A stretch of 64,000 nucleotides of DNA, taken from NCBI RefSeq assembly GCF_000419765.1, contig NZ_ATTQ01000010.1:124154-188153 (forward strand). The letters run 5' to 3'. The notes beneath the pieces are model-generated. The model was given only the letters and a program-made list of their open reading frames with translations, searched no databases and had not been told where the DNA came from. This stretch comes from Rhizobium mongolense USDA 1844 (GTDB lineage: Bacteria; Pseudomonadota; Alphaproteobacteria; Rhizobiales; Rhizobiaceae). Positions 9,385-16,740 of the stretch are shown here, piece by piece; the stretch's first letter is position 1, and every line of letters begins with the position of its first letter. Position numbers and translations under genes: made by a program.

Positions 9385-9990
9385 TCACGCATGTCCGGCT
9401 TCGGCGGAAAGCATGGCGGCCGTGATGCCCATGCCCGCGAGAGCGCGCTCGTATTTGTCGTCCAGATTGCGGTCGAAGATCAGCGCCTCATTGGCGGCGC
9501 AGGTCAACCAGCCGTTGCTCGCAACTTCCATTTCGAGCTGGCCGGCACCCCAGGAGGAATAACCGAGCATCATCGTGGCCCTCTTCGGCCCGCCGCCCTT
9601 GGAAATCGCGCGGACGATGTCGAGCGTCGCCGTCAGGCAGATATCGTCGCTGATCGGGATGCTGGAGTCGCTTATATAGTCATCGGAATGCAGCACGAAC
9701 CCGCGGCCGCTTTCCACGGGACCGCCTGTTTGGATCGGGAAGTCCCGGGCATGGTCCGGCAGGACTATCGGCTCCTGGTCGTTGACCATTTCGAGATGCA
9801 GCAGCACGTCCGTGAAGGTAAGGCTTTGGGCGCGGTTGATGATGAAGCCCATGGCACCGGCATCGGAATGGGCGCAGATATAGATGACCGTGCGGAAGAA
9901 GTTGCTATCTTCCATGCCCGGCATGGCAATCAGGAACTGCCCGTCGAAAAAGCCGCGTTCCCGTCTGTTTTTCAGCGTGGATAAGGACAT
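9385..9990 (-). CDS. YqgE/AlgH family protein (UPF0301)
   Basis: 201 residues. Family marks are GFFDGQFLIAMPGM near the N-terminus, a DAGAMGFIINR segment and a C-terminal GYSSWGAGQLE block. Members are compact cytosolic proteins of unsettled function; some were linked to alginate or stress regulation. The frame extends upstream to 10059, but ATG 9990 has a strong AGGAGG site just before it and matches the family start. Divergent from the DsbD-alpha-like gene, with about 140 bases between them. Confidence 0.9.
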   Translation of the reverse strand: MSLSTLKNRRERGFFDGQFLIAMPGMEDSNFFRTVIYICAHSDAGAMGFIINRAQSLTFTDVLLHLEMVNDQEPIVLPDHARDFPIQTGGPVESGRGFVLHSDDYISDSSIPISDDICLTATLDIVRAISKGGGPKRATMMLGYSSWGAGQLEMEVASNGWLTCAANEALIFDRNLDDKYERALAGMGITAAMLSAEAGHA

Positions 9991-10131
9991 ACTTCCTCCT
10001 GCTGCCAGACCGTTACCAACAGCCCTATAAAAGAAACATGGGGCAATGCCGCAGATCAATCAACTGAAAATGAAGAATTAGATGGCCGAACTTCTGGCAG
10101 CGAAAGGCGATTTTCGATAAACCGTTGTTCC

Positions 10132-10974
10132 ATGACGATTATTTTTCTCGGGTTTCGCCAGTTTCTGAACGTAACCATCTGCGCCGCCGCGCTGGCCGGT
10201 TCGCTTGGGCCGGCGCGCGCCGAGATGAGCGGCTGGATCGACAATGAGGGCGGCCGGATGCGGCTGATCGCGCTGCCGCCCGGCCGGGACGGCACGATGC
10301 GCGGTGCGCTGCAGATCGAGCCGAAGCCCGGCTGGATCACCTATTGGCGCGAGCCCGGCAACAGCGGAATACCGCCCCAGATCACGGTCGCGCCCGAAAG
10401 CGGCATCACGCTGACGGCAATCCGCTATCCCGTGCCAAAACATCTCGTCGACGGTAAGATAGACGACATCGCCTATGACGCGCCCGTTTCGCTGCCGCTG
10501 ACCTTCTCGGCCAAAGACGCCTCCCGGTCGCTCGAACTGAAAGCGAGCGCGTTCATCGGCATCTGCAAGGATATCTGCATTCCGTTCCAGGCCGAATTCT
10601 CGCTTCCAATCGCTGCCGCCAATCAGTCCCGGCCGGAAGAGGAAGCGATCCTCAGGAATGCCGAGGCCTCCCTGCCGGAAAAGCCGACGTCGCAGTTCAC
10701 GGTGATGTCCCACACATTCTCTGAGGACATGAAAGAGCTCTGGCTGCAAGTTGCCTTGCCCAACGGGGGCGACACCGCACCGGAGGTGATCCTCACGGGG
10801 CCAAACGGATATGTCTTCACTAGGAAGCTGATGAGCAAGCGCGACGGAAAGAATTTTTCAACGTCGATTGCCGTCGACAAGCTGCCGAAGAACTATGAAA
10901 TCGCCCGCAAAAGCTGGAGCGTTCTGATCATCGACGGCGGCCGCGCCATGGAGACGCCGCTTGCCTTTGACTGA
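10132..10974 (+). CDS. Periplasmic DsbD N-terminal (DsbD-alpha-like) domain protein
   Basis: 280 residues. A hydrophobic signal (about 8-30, ending PARA) exports it. The family signature TYWREPGNSGIPP is followed by the paired cysteines in GICKDICIPFQ, the redox pair of the DsbD alpha domain that passes electrons to periplasmic partners. There is no membrane domain or thioredoxin domain, so it must obtain electrons from a separate membrane partner such as CcdA (inference). It is followed 70 bases later by a peroxiredoxin, hinting at a shared thiol-redox role. Confidence 0.85.
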   Translation: MTIIFLGFRQFLNVTICAAALAGSLGPARAEMSGWIDNEGGRMRLIALPPGRDGTMRGALQIEPKPGWITYWREPGNSGIPPQITVAPESGITLTAIRYPVPKHLVDGKIDDIAYDAPVSLPLTFSAKDASRSLELKASAFIGICKDICIPFQAEFSLPIAAANQSRPEEEAILRNAEASLPEKPTSQFTVMSHTFSEDMKELWLQVALPNGGDTAPEVILTGPNGYVFTRKLMSKRDGKNFSTSIAVDKLPKNYEIARKSWSVLIIDGGRAMETPLAFD

Positions 10975-11043
10975 CCGGCTTTTATAGTCGGCGGCAACCC
11001 CGCAGCTGCCCCCACCGCGATTATAAACACCAAGGAGAATCCT

Positions 11044-11529
11044 ATGACCATCGCAATCGGCGATAAGCTTCCTGCAGCCACATTCAAGGAAAGGACGGCC
11101 GACGGACCGGTCGAGGTTTCGACGGATCAGCTCTTCAAAGGCAAGCGCGTCGTGCTTTTCGCCGTACCCGGGGCCTTCACGCCGACCTGCTCGCTAAACC
11201 ATCTGCCGGGCTATCTCGAAAACCGCGATTCCATCCTCGCCAAGGGCGTCGACGATATCGCCGTTCTCTCCGTCAACGACTGGCACGTCATGGGCGCCTG
11301 GGCCGAACAGTCCGGTGGCATGGGCAAGATCCACTTCCTCGCCGACTGGGACGCCGGCTTCACCAAGGCGCTCGGCCTGGACACTGACCTTTCCGCCGGC
11401 GGCCTTGGGGTGCGCTCCAAGCGCTATTCGATGCTCATCGAAGACGGCGTCGTGAAATCGCTGAACGTCGAGGAGAGCCCCGGCCAAGCCACGATCTCAG
11501 GTGCGGCCACGATGATAGAGCAGCTCTGA
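11044..11529 (+). CDS. Peroxiredoxin, Prx5-like (1-Cys form)
   Basis: 161 residues; reduces hydrogen peroxide and organic hydroperoxides. The peroxidatic Cys49 lies in the conserved PTCS, preceded by PGAFT. No second cysteine is present, so resolution must use glutathione/glutaredoxin or another thiol partner. The family C-terminal block (GVRSKRYSMLIEDGVV) is intact. An AAGGAG site sits 7 bases before ATG 11044. It follows the DsbD-alpha-like gene on the same strand and converges on the SDR gene, with a short hairpin between them. Confidence 0.95.
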   Translation: MTIAIGDKLPAATFKERTADGPVEVSTDQLFKGKRVVLFAVPGAFTPTCSLNHLPGYLENRDSILAKGVDDIAVLSVNDWHVMGAWAEQSGGMGKIHFLADWDAGFTKALGLDTDLSAGGLGVRSKRYSMLIEDGVVKSLNVEESPGQATISGAATMIEQL

Positions 11530-11552
11530 GAGGGCCACAGAGAAGGCGTGGA

Positions 11553-11576
11553 GAGGCGGCCGAACCCAGCCGCCTC
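11553..11576. terminator. Hairpin between convergent genes
   Basis: GAGGCGGC (11553-11560) and GCCGCCTC (11569-11576) form a perfect 8-base stem with an 8-base loop, between the peroxiredoxin stop and the SDR stop. It overlaps the last bases of the SDR gene. There is no T-run, so it may act as a 3' stabiliser or weak bidirectional terminator. Confidence 0.4.
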
Positions 11577-12390
11577 AGACCGGTAAATTATTGTATTTTC
11601 GTAGATTCTTGTCGACCAGGAATTCCGGCAGGAAACGACGCATGAGGCTGACTTGGCCCGCCAGTTTTCCCGCGGTGTAGCGCCTTTTCGGCGCGGGATC
11701 CGCGGCGGCTTTCACGACGGCTTCTGCCACAACTTCGGGGGCGTCGCCGGTTTCGACGCCGCTCCGCATTTGTCCCTCCATCTGAGCGCGAACCGTGTCG
11801 TAAATGGGCAGCAACCGATCAGGCCTAGTGAGGTTTTCTTCAAACGACGTGCGGGTGAAGCCAGGCTCGACAAGCACAACCCGAATGCCGAACGTGCGCA
11901 GTTCATGATCGAGCGATTCCGAGTATCCTTCGATCGCATGCTTGGTCGAAGCGTAAAGAGCATTATAGGGAGACGGAATTAGCCCCAGAATGGAACTCAT
12001 ATTGATGATTCTGCCCATGCGTTGGCGTCTCATGACCGGCAACACCGCATTTGTCACGCGGAGAACGCCGAAGACATTCACATTGAACAAGGCTTGAGCC
12101 TGCGCAGGTGAGGATTCCTCGGCGCCGCCGAGCAAGCCAATGCCGGCATTGTTGACAAGCAAATCGATGCGTCCAGCTCTGCTTAGAATCTCATCCACGA
12201 TCTTCTGTACAGAAGCGTCATCGGTCACATCGCAGATCAACATCGTAACACCGTCTACCGTTTCGGCTACCGCTTTCCGGCTGGTTCCGAACACGCGATA
12301 GCCAGCGCGCTTCAGGGCTTTGGCCGTTGCCAACCCAATGCCTGATGATGCGCCTGTGACTAGGGCTACGCCACGTTCCGTATTGCTCAT
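11575..12390 (-). CDS. Short-chain dehydrogenase/reductase
   Basis: 271 residues, classical SDR. The nucleotide-binding motif TGASSGIG is at about residues 13-20, NNAGIG at about 85-90 and the catalytic YASTK at about 153-157. The Arg-rich loop after the first strand (TSRK) suggests NADP(H). The substrate is unknown. ATG 12390 has AGGAG about 10 bases upstream. It is divergent from the HxlR regulator across a perfect inverted repeat, so it is probably that regulator's target. Its codon use and flanks look somewhat less GC-rich than the neighbours. Confidence 0.9.
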   Translation of the reverse strand: MSNTERGVALVTGASSGIGLATAKALKRAGYRVFGTSRKAVAETVDGVTMLICDVTDDASVQKIVDEILSRAGRIDLLVNNAGIGLLGGAEESSPAQAQALFNVNVFGVLRVTNAVLPVMRRQRMGRIINMSSILGLIPSPYNALYASTKHAIEGYSESLDHELRTFGIRVVLVEPGFTRTSFEENLTRPDRLLPIYDTVRAQMEGQMRSGVETGDAPEVVAEAVVKAAADPAPKRRYTAGKLAGQVSLMRRFLPEFLVDKNLRKYNNLPV

Positions 12391-12434
12391 GTAACTTCAA
12401 TTCTCCTGTGGACTGTCTGTCACTATAACGTTAG

Positions 12435-12469
12435 TATCATTTTGAGAGTAAGTCACTATCAAAATGATA
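12435..12469. promoter_or_regulatory. Perfect inverted repeat, probable HxlR operator
   Basis: TATCATTTTGA (12435-12445) and TCAAAATGATA (12459-12469) are perfect 11-base complements separated by 13 bases. They lie in the short region between the divergent SDR and HxlR genes, and the second arm reaches the A of the HxlR ATG. A direct repeat GTCACTAT also occurs at 12419-12426 and 12452-12459. Position and symmetry fit binding by a dimeric winged-helix repressor controlling both genes. Confidence 0.65.
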
Positions 12470-12906
12470 TGAACGATCAGAATCTTTTAAATGAACCGTG
12501 CCCCATCGCGCGCAGCCTGGCATTGGTCGGCGACGCGTGGAGCATCTTGATCCTCAGGGACGCGAATGCAGGCCTTACTCGTTTTGACGAGTTCCGCAAA
12601 AGTCTCGGCATTGCACCCACGATCCTGACACGTCGTCTCGCCATGCTGACGGAGGAAGGTTTGCTGGAAAAGCGGCGCTACTTGGAGCGACCCCCACGGG
12701 AAGAATACGTGCTGACGGCTGCCGGTCGCGACTTTCTACCGGTGCTCTTCATGATCGGCGCATGGGGGCGCAAGCACCGTGGCGGTGGTAAGCTGACACG
12801 GTTCCTGGACGCTGAAACTGGAATCGAGATTGAGCCCGTCGCCGTGGATGGCGTTACCAGCGCAAGGATCGGAACTCGGGCGATACGCGTTGTTAAACCC
12901 GAATGA
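12469..12906 (+). CDS. HxlR-family winged-helix transcriptional regulator
   Basis: 145 residues from ATG 12469 (a TTG at 12442 is an alternative start that would read through the operator). It matches the HxlR core: CPIARSLALVGDAWSILILRD, then the recognition region (APTILTRRLAMLTEEGLLEKR) and the wing (PREEYVLTAAG). Cys11 sits where redox- or electrophile-sensing HxlR proteins carry their sensing cysteine. It is divergent from the SDR gene, a common pairing in which the regulator represses an oxidoreductase until an aldehyde, quinone or oxidant appears. That ligand is inference only. Confidence 0.9.
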   Translation: MNDQNLLNEPCPIARSLALVGDAWSILILRDANAGLTRFDEFRKSLGIAPTILTRRLAMLTEEGLLEKRRYLERPPREEYVLTAAGRDFLPVLFMIGAWGRKHRGGGKLTRFLDAETGIEIEPVAVDGVTSARIGTRAIRVVKPE

Positions 12907-13445
12907 TTGAGGAATGCTCGCAGGAAGATCCTCCCTGCCACCAGATACGCATAGGCAGCTTATGACCCCTTCGTGATTGCATGCGCCTTTTGCTAAACGT
13001 GGCCCCCATAAAGCCCGGTACCCAAACCACTGGCGGGTGGCCGTTCAGAGCTTGGAAAGACCATTGCGGCAGGTCTGACCGGGAAGGACAGGAGAAGTCG
13101 GCCTAACGCCCGTGCCGTTTAACAGACCGCAGAGTTTTCAGGACTGCAAGCAACCGGCGCCCCATCAGCATGAGGAACCGACAAGGGCTATCAGACCAGC
13201 ATCGCTAAAATGCGTCAGTGGTCCCTCGACCATATCTTCCTCCGAGAAAGAGCACGTGTCGTAATCTGACCGATCAAAGCGCCCTCATCCAGAAGCTCTC
13301 CTTCCGCGGAATTCCCGGCTAAAAAGCGACACTGGCTCGGTCTGACTTTTGCAACATGACAGGCGAGCCTTTTGACTTCGGTCCGTATGGTATCTGCCCT
13401 TTTGTTTTTCGGTCGGCTCGCCAACGCCCTCAATTTGCCATATTT
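12907..13445. other. 540-base stretch with no supportable gene
   Basis: No frame here has a convincing start, ribosome site and family resemblance. An antisense open frame (13215-13433) was examined and not recognised. Base composition is lower in GC than the genes around it. Together with the neighbouring SDR/HxlR pair this could be eroded acquired DNA, but I can identify no parent gene. Its right end leads into the Zur boxes of the zinc operon. Confidence 0.4.
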
Positions 13446-13473
13446 GTTATAACATAACCTGTAATGTTATTAC
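13446..13473 (+). promoter_or_regulatory. Two tandem Zur boxes (zinc-responsive operators)
   Basis: GTTATAACATAAC (13446-13458) and GTAATGTTATTAC (13461-13473) are both 5-3-5 palindromes of the form GTWAT-N3-ATWAC, with starts 15 bases apart. This matches the A/T-rich operator bound by Zur in alphaproteobacteria. They lie about 20 bases before the first cistron of the zinc ABC operon, so zinc-loaded Zur should repress the operon and release it under zinc limitation. Confidence 0.8.
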
Positions 13474-13493
13474 ATTTAAGAAGCGCATCCCCT

Positions 13494-13616
13494 ATGAAGA
13501 GATTGCCTTTCGCCTCCGGTCTGCTCCTGCCCTCTGCTGTCTCCCGCGTCGCCTGCGTGCTCGTTCTCGTCGGGGCACTCTGGACGGCGATCCATTGGGC
13601 AATCGTCCTGCCATGA
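13494..13616 (+). CDS. Small single-span membrane peptide, first cistron of zinc operon
   Basis: 40 residues beginning MKRLPFASG and ending AIVLP. The basic N-terminus and one hydrophobic span (about residues 17-38, with Trp and His near its end) suggest an inner-membrane peptide. It starts 20 bases after the Zur boxes, and its TGA overlaps the ATG of the ATPase gene (ATGA, 13613-13616), as expected for a translated, coupled cistron. No ribosome site stands out before ATG 13494. I do not recognise a family. It may help assemble or regulate the importer, or serve only as a coupling leader. Confidence 0.55.
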   Translation: MKRLPFASGLLLPSAVSRVACVLVLVGALWTAIHWAIVLP

Positions 13617-14353
13617 GCGGCGCGCTGATCACCCTCGACAACCTGTCCGTCGCCTATGATCGTCACCCAGCGGTGCATCATGTTTCCGGCTCTATTCTCC
13701 CAGGCAGCCTGACGGCGATCGCGGGGCCGAACGGTGCAGGTAAATCGACGCTTCTGAAAGCAATTATGGGCGAGCTGCGGCCCGCCGAGGGGCGGATTTC
13801 CCATAGGCTGCAACGCACGGATTTCGGCTACCTGCCGCAGGCGGCCGAAATCAACCGACGCTTTCCGATCTCGGTCTTCGACGCCGTGCTGCTTGGTGCT
13901 TGGCGTAGCAGCGGTGCCTTCGGGCGCGTCTTGGCGCATGAGACCGGCAAGGCTCGCGAAGCGCTTTCCGCAGTCGGGCTCGAAGGTTTCGGGAAACGCC
14001 ATATCGGTTCGCTGTCGGCCGGGCAGTTCCAGCGCGTGCTTTTTGCCCGGCTGTTGCTGCAGGATGCCAAGCTCATCCTGCTCGACGAGCCGTTCACAGC
14101 CATCGATGCCCGCACGACAAAGGACCTGCTCGATATCGTCGCGCGCTGGCACGGCGACGGGCGGACCGTCATTGCGGTGCTTCACGACTTCGACCAGGTG
14201 CGGGCGCATTTCCCCGAGACGCTGCTGATCGCGCGGACGCTGATCGGCTGGGGGCCGACCGGCGACGTCCTGTCGCCCGCCAATCTTCTCAAGGCGCGCG
14301 CCATGGCCGAGCGCTGGGACGAGGATGCGAGAGCCGGCGAGCCGGCGGCATGA
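13613..14353 (+). CDS. Zinc ABC transporter ATP-binding protein
   Basis: 246 residues from ATG 13613. Walker A GPNGAGKST, signature LSAGQFQRVLFA, Walker B LILLDEP and the switch His (VLHDFD) are all present. It belongs to the ZnuC/TroB/AztA group that powers import of divalent metals. Order in the operon is ATPase, permease, binding protein (14350 and 15239 on), each coupled or closely spaced. Zur boxes upstream point to zinc rather than manganese. Names such as znuC, troB or aztA are all possible, so none is assigned. Confidence 0.92.
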   Translation: MSGALITLDNLSVAYDRHPAVHHVSGSILPGSLTAIAGPNGAGKSTLLKAIMGELRPAEGRISHRLQRTDFGYLPQAAEINRRFPISVFDAVLLGAWRSSGAFGRVLAHETGKAREALSAVGLEGFGKRHIGSLSAGQFQRVLFARLLLQDAKLILLDEPFTAIDARTTKDLLDIVARWHGDGRTVIAVLHDFDQVRAHFPETLLIARTLIGWGPTGDVLSPANLLKARAMAERWDEDARAGEPAA

Positions 14354-15222
14354 CGGCCTACGACATCTTCCTCGCGCCGTTTGCGGATTACGGTTTCATG
14401 CGCCGCGCGCTCGTCGCCTGCCTCTGCCTCGGTCTCGGCGCCGGCCCGATCGGCGTCTTCCTGATGCTGCGGCGCATGAGCCTGATGGGCGATGCGATGA
14501 GCCATGCCGTGCTGCCGGGTGCGGCGATCGGCTACCTCGTTGCGGGATCGCTGTCGCTGACCGCCATGGGCATCGGCGGCCTTATCGCCGGGCTCTCCGT
14601 CGCGCTGCTTTCCGGCATCGTCAGCCGGACGACGGTACTGCAGGAGGATGCCAGCTTCGCAAGTTTCTACCTCGCGTCGCTGGCGCTCGGCGTGCTGATC
14701 GTTTCGCTGCGCGGATCGAATATCGACCTGCTGCATGTGCTCTTCGGCACCATTCTGGCGATCGACGCTCCTTCCCTCGTCCAGATCGGCGCGATCACCT
14801 CGACCACGCTCGTCGTTCTCGCCGCGATCTACCGGCCGCTGGTAGCCGAATGCTTCGACCCGGGGTTCCTCAAAGCCGTCGGCGGGCGGGGACCGGTCTA
14901 TCATGTGCTTTTCCTGCTGCTGGTCGTCCTCAACCTCGTCGCTAGCTTCCAGGCGCTCGGCACGCTGATGGCCGTCGGATTGATGATGCTGCCGGCGGTA
15001 ATCGCGCAGCTCTGGTCGCGCAGCCTGCCGTCGATGATGGCGATCGCAGTGATCAGCGCCACCTTCTCCGGCTATCTCGGGCTTATCGCTTCCTACCATC
15101 TCGAGCTCGCCTCCGGCCCGACCATCATCATGACGGCGGCGGCAATCTACGGGCTTTCCATCCTCTTCGCGCCGTCGGGCCTTGCCCGGCGCCTCTTTCC
15201 CCGCCCGCGTCTTGCAGGCTGA
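14350..15222 (+). CDS. Zinc ABC transporter permease
   Basis: 290 residues with about eight hydrophobic segments, of the ABC-3 (ZnuB/TroC) membrane family. The coupling-helix region follows RRMSLMGDAMSHAVLPGAA, the standard family signature. It forms a homodimeric channel in the inner membrane with the ATPase encoded just upstream (ATGA overlap at 14350-14353). The C-terminus is slightly longer than the last helix and ends in basic residues. Same Zur-controlled operon. Confidence 0.92.
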   Translation: MTAYDIFLAPFADYGFMRRALVACLCLGLGAGPIGVFLMLRRMSLMGDAMSHAVLPGAAIGYLVAGSLSLTAMGIGGLIAGLSVALLSGIVSRTTVLQEDASFASFYLASLALGVLIVSLRGSNIDLLHVLFGTILAIDAPSLVQIGAITSTTLVVLAAIYRPLVAECFDPGFLKAVGGRGPVYHVLFLLLVVLNLVASFQALGTLMAVGLMMLPAVIAQLWSRSLPSMMAIAVISATFSGYLGLIASYHLELASGPTIIMTAAAIYGLSILFAPSGLARRLFPRPRLAG

Positions 15223-15238
15223 ACTCAAGGAGACTTCG

Positions 15239-16138
15239 ATGATTTCCCGCAAACTGCTTCTTTCCGCGGCCCTTCCCGCGCTGATCGCCTTTTCGTCCGT
15301 ACCAGCCTCCGCCGAAACCCTGAAGGTAGTTGCCTCCTTCACCGTGCTTGCCGATGTCGTCAGCCAGGTCGGCGGCGACCACGTGAACGTCACGAGCCTC
15401 GTCGGCCCGAATGGCGACCCCCATGAGTTCGAGCCGTCGCCTGCCGACGCCAAGCATCTGAAGGCCGCGCAGGTGACCTTCGTCAGCGGCGAAGGCCTGG
15501 AGGGCTGGATGGACCGGCTGATTACCGCTTCCGGCTACAAGGGGACGCCGGTCACCGTCTCCGACGGCATCAAGACCCGCACGATGGAAGAGGACGGCGA
15601 GACCGTGACCGATCCCCACATCTGGAACAGTCCGGTCAACGTGAAGGTCTGGGTCGCCAATATCGAGAAGGCGCTATCGGCCGCCGATCCGGCGGATGCC
15701 AGCATCTTCAAGGCCAATGCCGAGCGCTACACGAAGACGCTCGACGCGCTTGACGCCTATGCCCATTCCAAATTCGACACGGTTCCGGACGTCCGGCGCA
15801 AAGTGCTGACGAGCCACGACGCCTTCGGCTATTTCGGCCGCGAGTACAACGTCAGCTTCCTAGCGCCGCTGGGCATGTCGACCGAAACGGAGGCGTCTGC
15901 CGCAGACATCACCAAGCTGATCGAGCAGATCAAGGCCGAACACGTGAAGACCTATTTCTTCGAAAACTCGAACGATCCCCGACTCGTCAGGCAGGTCGCC
16001 AAGGCAACAGGTGCGGAACCCGGCGGCGAGCTCTATGTCGAATCGCTTTCGGATGCGAAGGGACCGGCGCCGACCTACGAGAAGATGTTCCGCTACAATG
16101 TCGACCAGATCGCCGCCGCGATGGCAAAATCGAGCTGA
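15239..16138 (+). CDS. Periplasmic zinc-binding protein of ABC importer
   Basis: 299 residues. Signal peptide (about 1-25, ending SASA) and the cluster A-I metal-binding fold. Likely ligands are His62 (NGDPHEFEP), His127 (DPHIW) and His193 (TSHDAFGYF), plus an acidic residue near 240-250. The His-rich loop of E. coli ZnuA is missing, which resembles AztC/TroA-type proteins. The AAGGAG site just upstream selects ATG 15239 over an in-frame start at 15182 that lies within the permease gene. It delivers zinc to the permease. Confidence 0.93.
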   Translation: MISRKLLLSAALPALIAFSSVPASAETLKVVASFTVLADVVSQVGGDHVNVTSLVGPNGDPHEFEPSPADAKHLKAAQVTFVSGEGLEGWMDRLITASGYKGTPVTVSDGIKTRTMEEDGETVTDPHIWNSPVNVKVWVANIEKALSAADPADASIFKANAERYTKTLDALDAYAHSKFDTVPDVRRKVLTSHDAFGYFGREYNVSFLAPLGMSTETEASAADITKLIEQIKAEHVKTYFFENSNDPRLVRQVAKATGAEPGGELYVESLSDAKGPAPTYEKMFRYNVDQIAAAMAKSS

Positions 16139-16156
16139 TTGGCGCCGCGGCTTCCC

Positions 16157-16465
16157 TCAGAGATTGAAATCAAAGACCAGGAGGCCGGCAAGGCCTCCAT
16201 CCGTCGAGGAGACGATGCGCTCGCCGACGGCCACATGCTCGGGATGCACGAGATAGGCATCCCGCGCCTCGGCATTTTCGAAGGTCACCACGAAGCCGTC
16301 GACGAAGCCGCCATGCAGCCCTTCCGGCGAGACGTTTGGGCCATATCTGACATCGAGGATGCCCGGGATCACCTGCTTCAGCGCCACGACCGATTCGAGC
16401 AACGCCTGCTTCTCCTCGCCCGTCATGGCAGCCTTCAGCCGCAGCAATACGCAATGCAGGATCAT
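16157..16465 (-). CDS. Dabb (stress-responsive A/B barrel) domain protein
   Basis: 102 residues from ATG 16465, which has AGGAG about 9 bases upstream. The protein is a single ferredoxin-like dimeric alpha/beta barrel: it opens MILHCVLLRLK and carries the family segment VDGFVVTFENAEARDAYLVHPEH. Known members include polyketide cyclases and plant stress proteins, but most bacterial copies have no defined reaction. It is divergent from the formate dehydrogenase gene and convergent with the zinc binding protein gene. Confidence 0.85.
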   Translation of the reverse strand: MILHCVLLRLKAAMTGEEKQALLESVVALKQVIPGILDVRYGPNVSPEGLHGGFVDGFVVTFENAEARDAYLVHPEHVAVGERIVSSTDGGLAGLLVFDFNL

Positions 16466-16686
16466 ATGGTGGTCTCCTATGGCGTTGCCGGCAGAATAGA
16501 GGGAACGAGGAAGAGGGCAAGGGGATTGCGATGACTTCGCGACGGCTCTACTTGAAACCGTGTCCGGCTCCTCCACCTTTCCTAAGTGGTGCCAATCACG
16601 AACGCGGGAGCGCTGCGAGCGAGCCTGCTGGCCACAGATCATTCAACAGAGCACATTGCCCTGCTGTTCGTCCGCATTGACCGGCA

Positions 16687-16705
16687 GCCTCGAAGAATTC
16701 GAGGC
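16687..16705. promoter_or_regulatory. Palindrome upstream of formate dehydrogenase
   Basis: GCCTCGAA (16687-16694) and TTCGAGGC (16698-16705) are perfect 8-base complements around GAA, ending 35 bases before the dehydrogenase start. It could be an operator or a 5' leader hairpin. No regulator is identified, although a GntR gene lies just downstream of the dehydrogenase. Confidence 0.45.
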
Positions 16706-16740
16706 ACTCCCTTTTCGTTTTCAAATGAAGGGAGATGGAA

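Noticed and set aside
13215..13433. A 72-residue minus-strand frame upstream of the Zur boxes
   Set aside because: No family, no ribosome site, and lies in an eroded-looking stretch.
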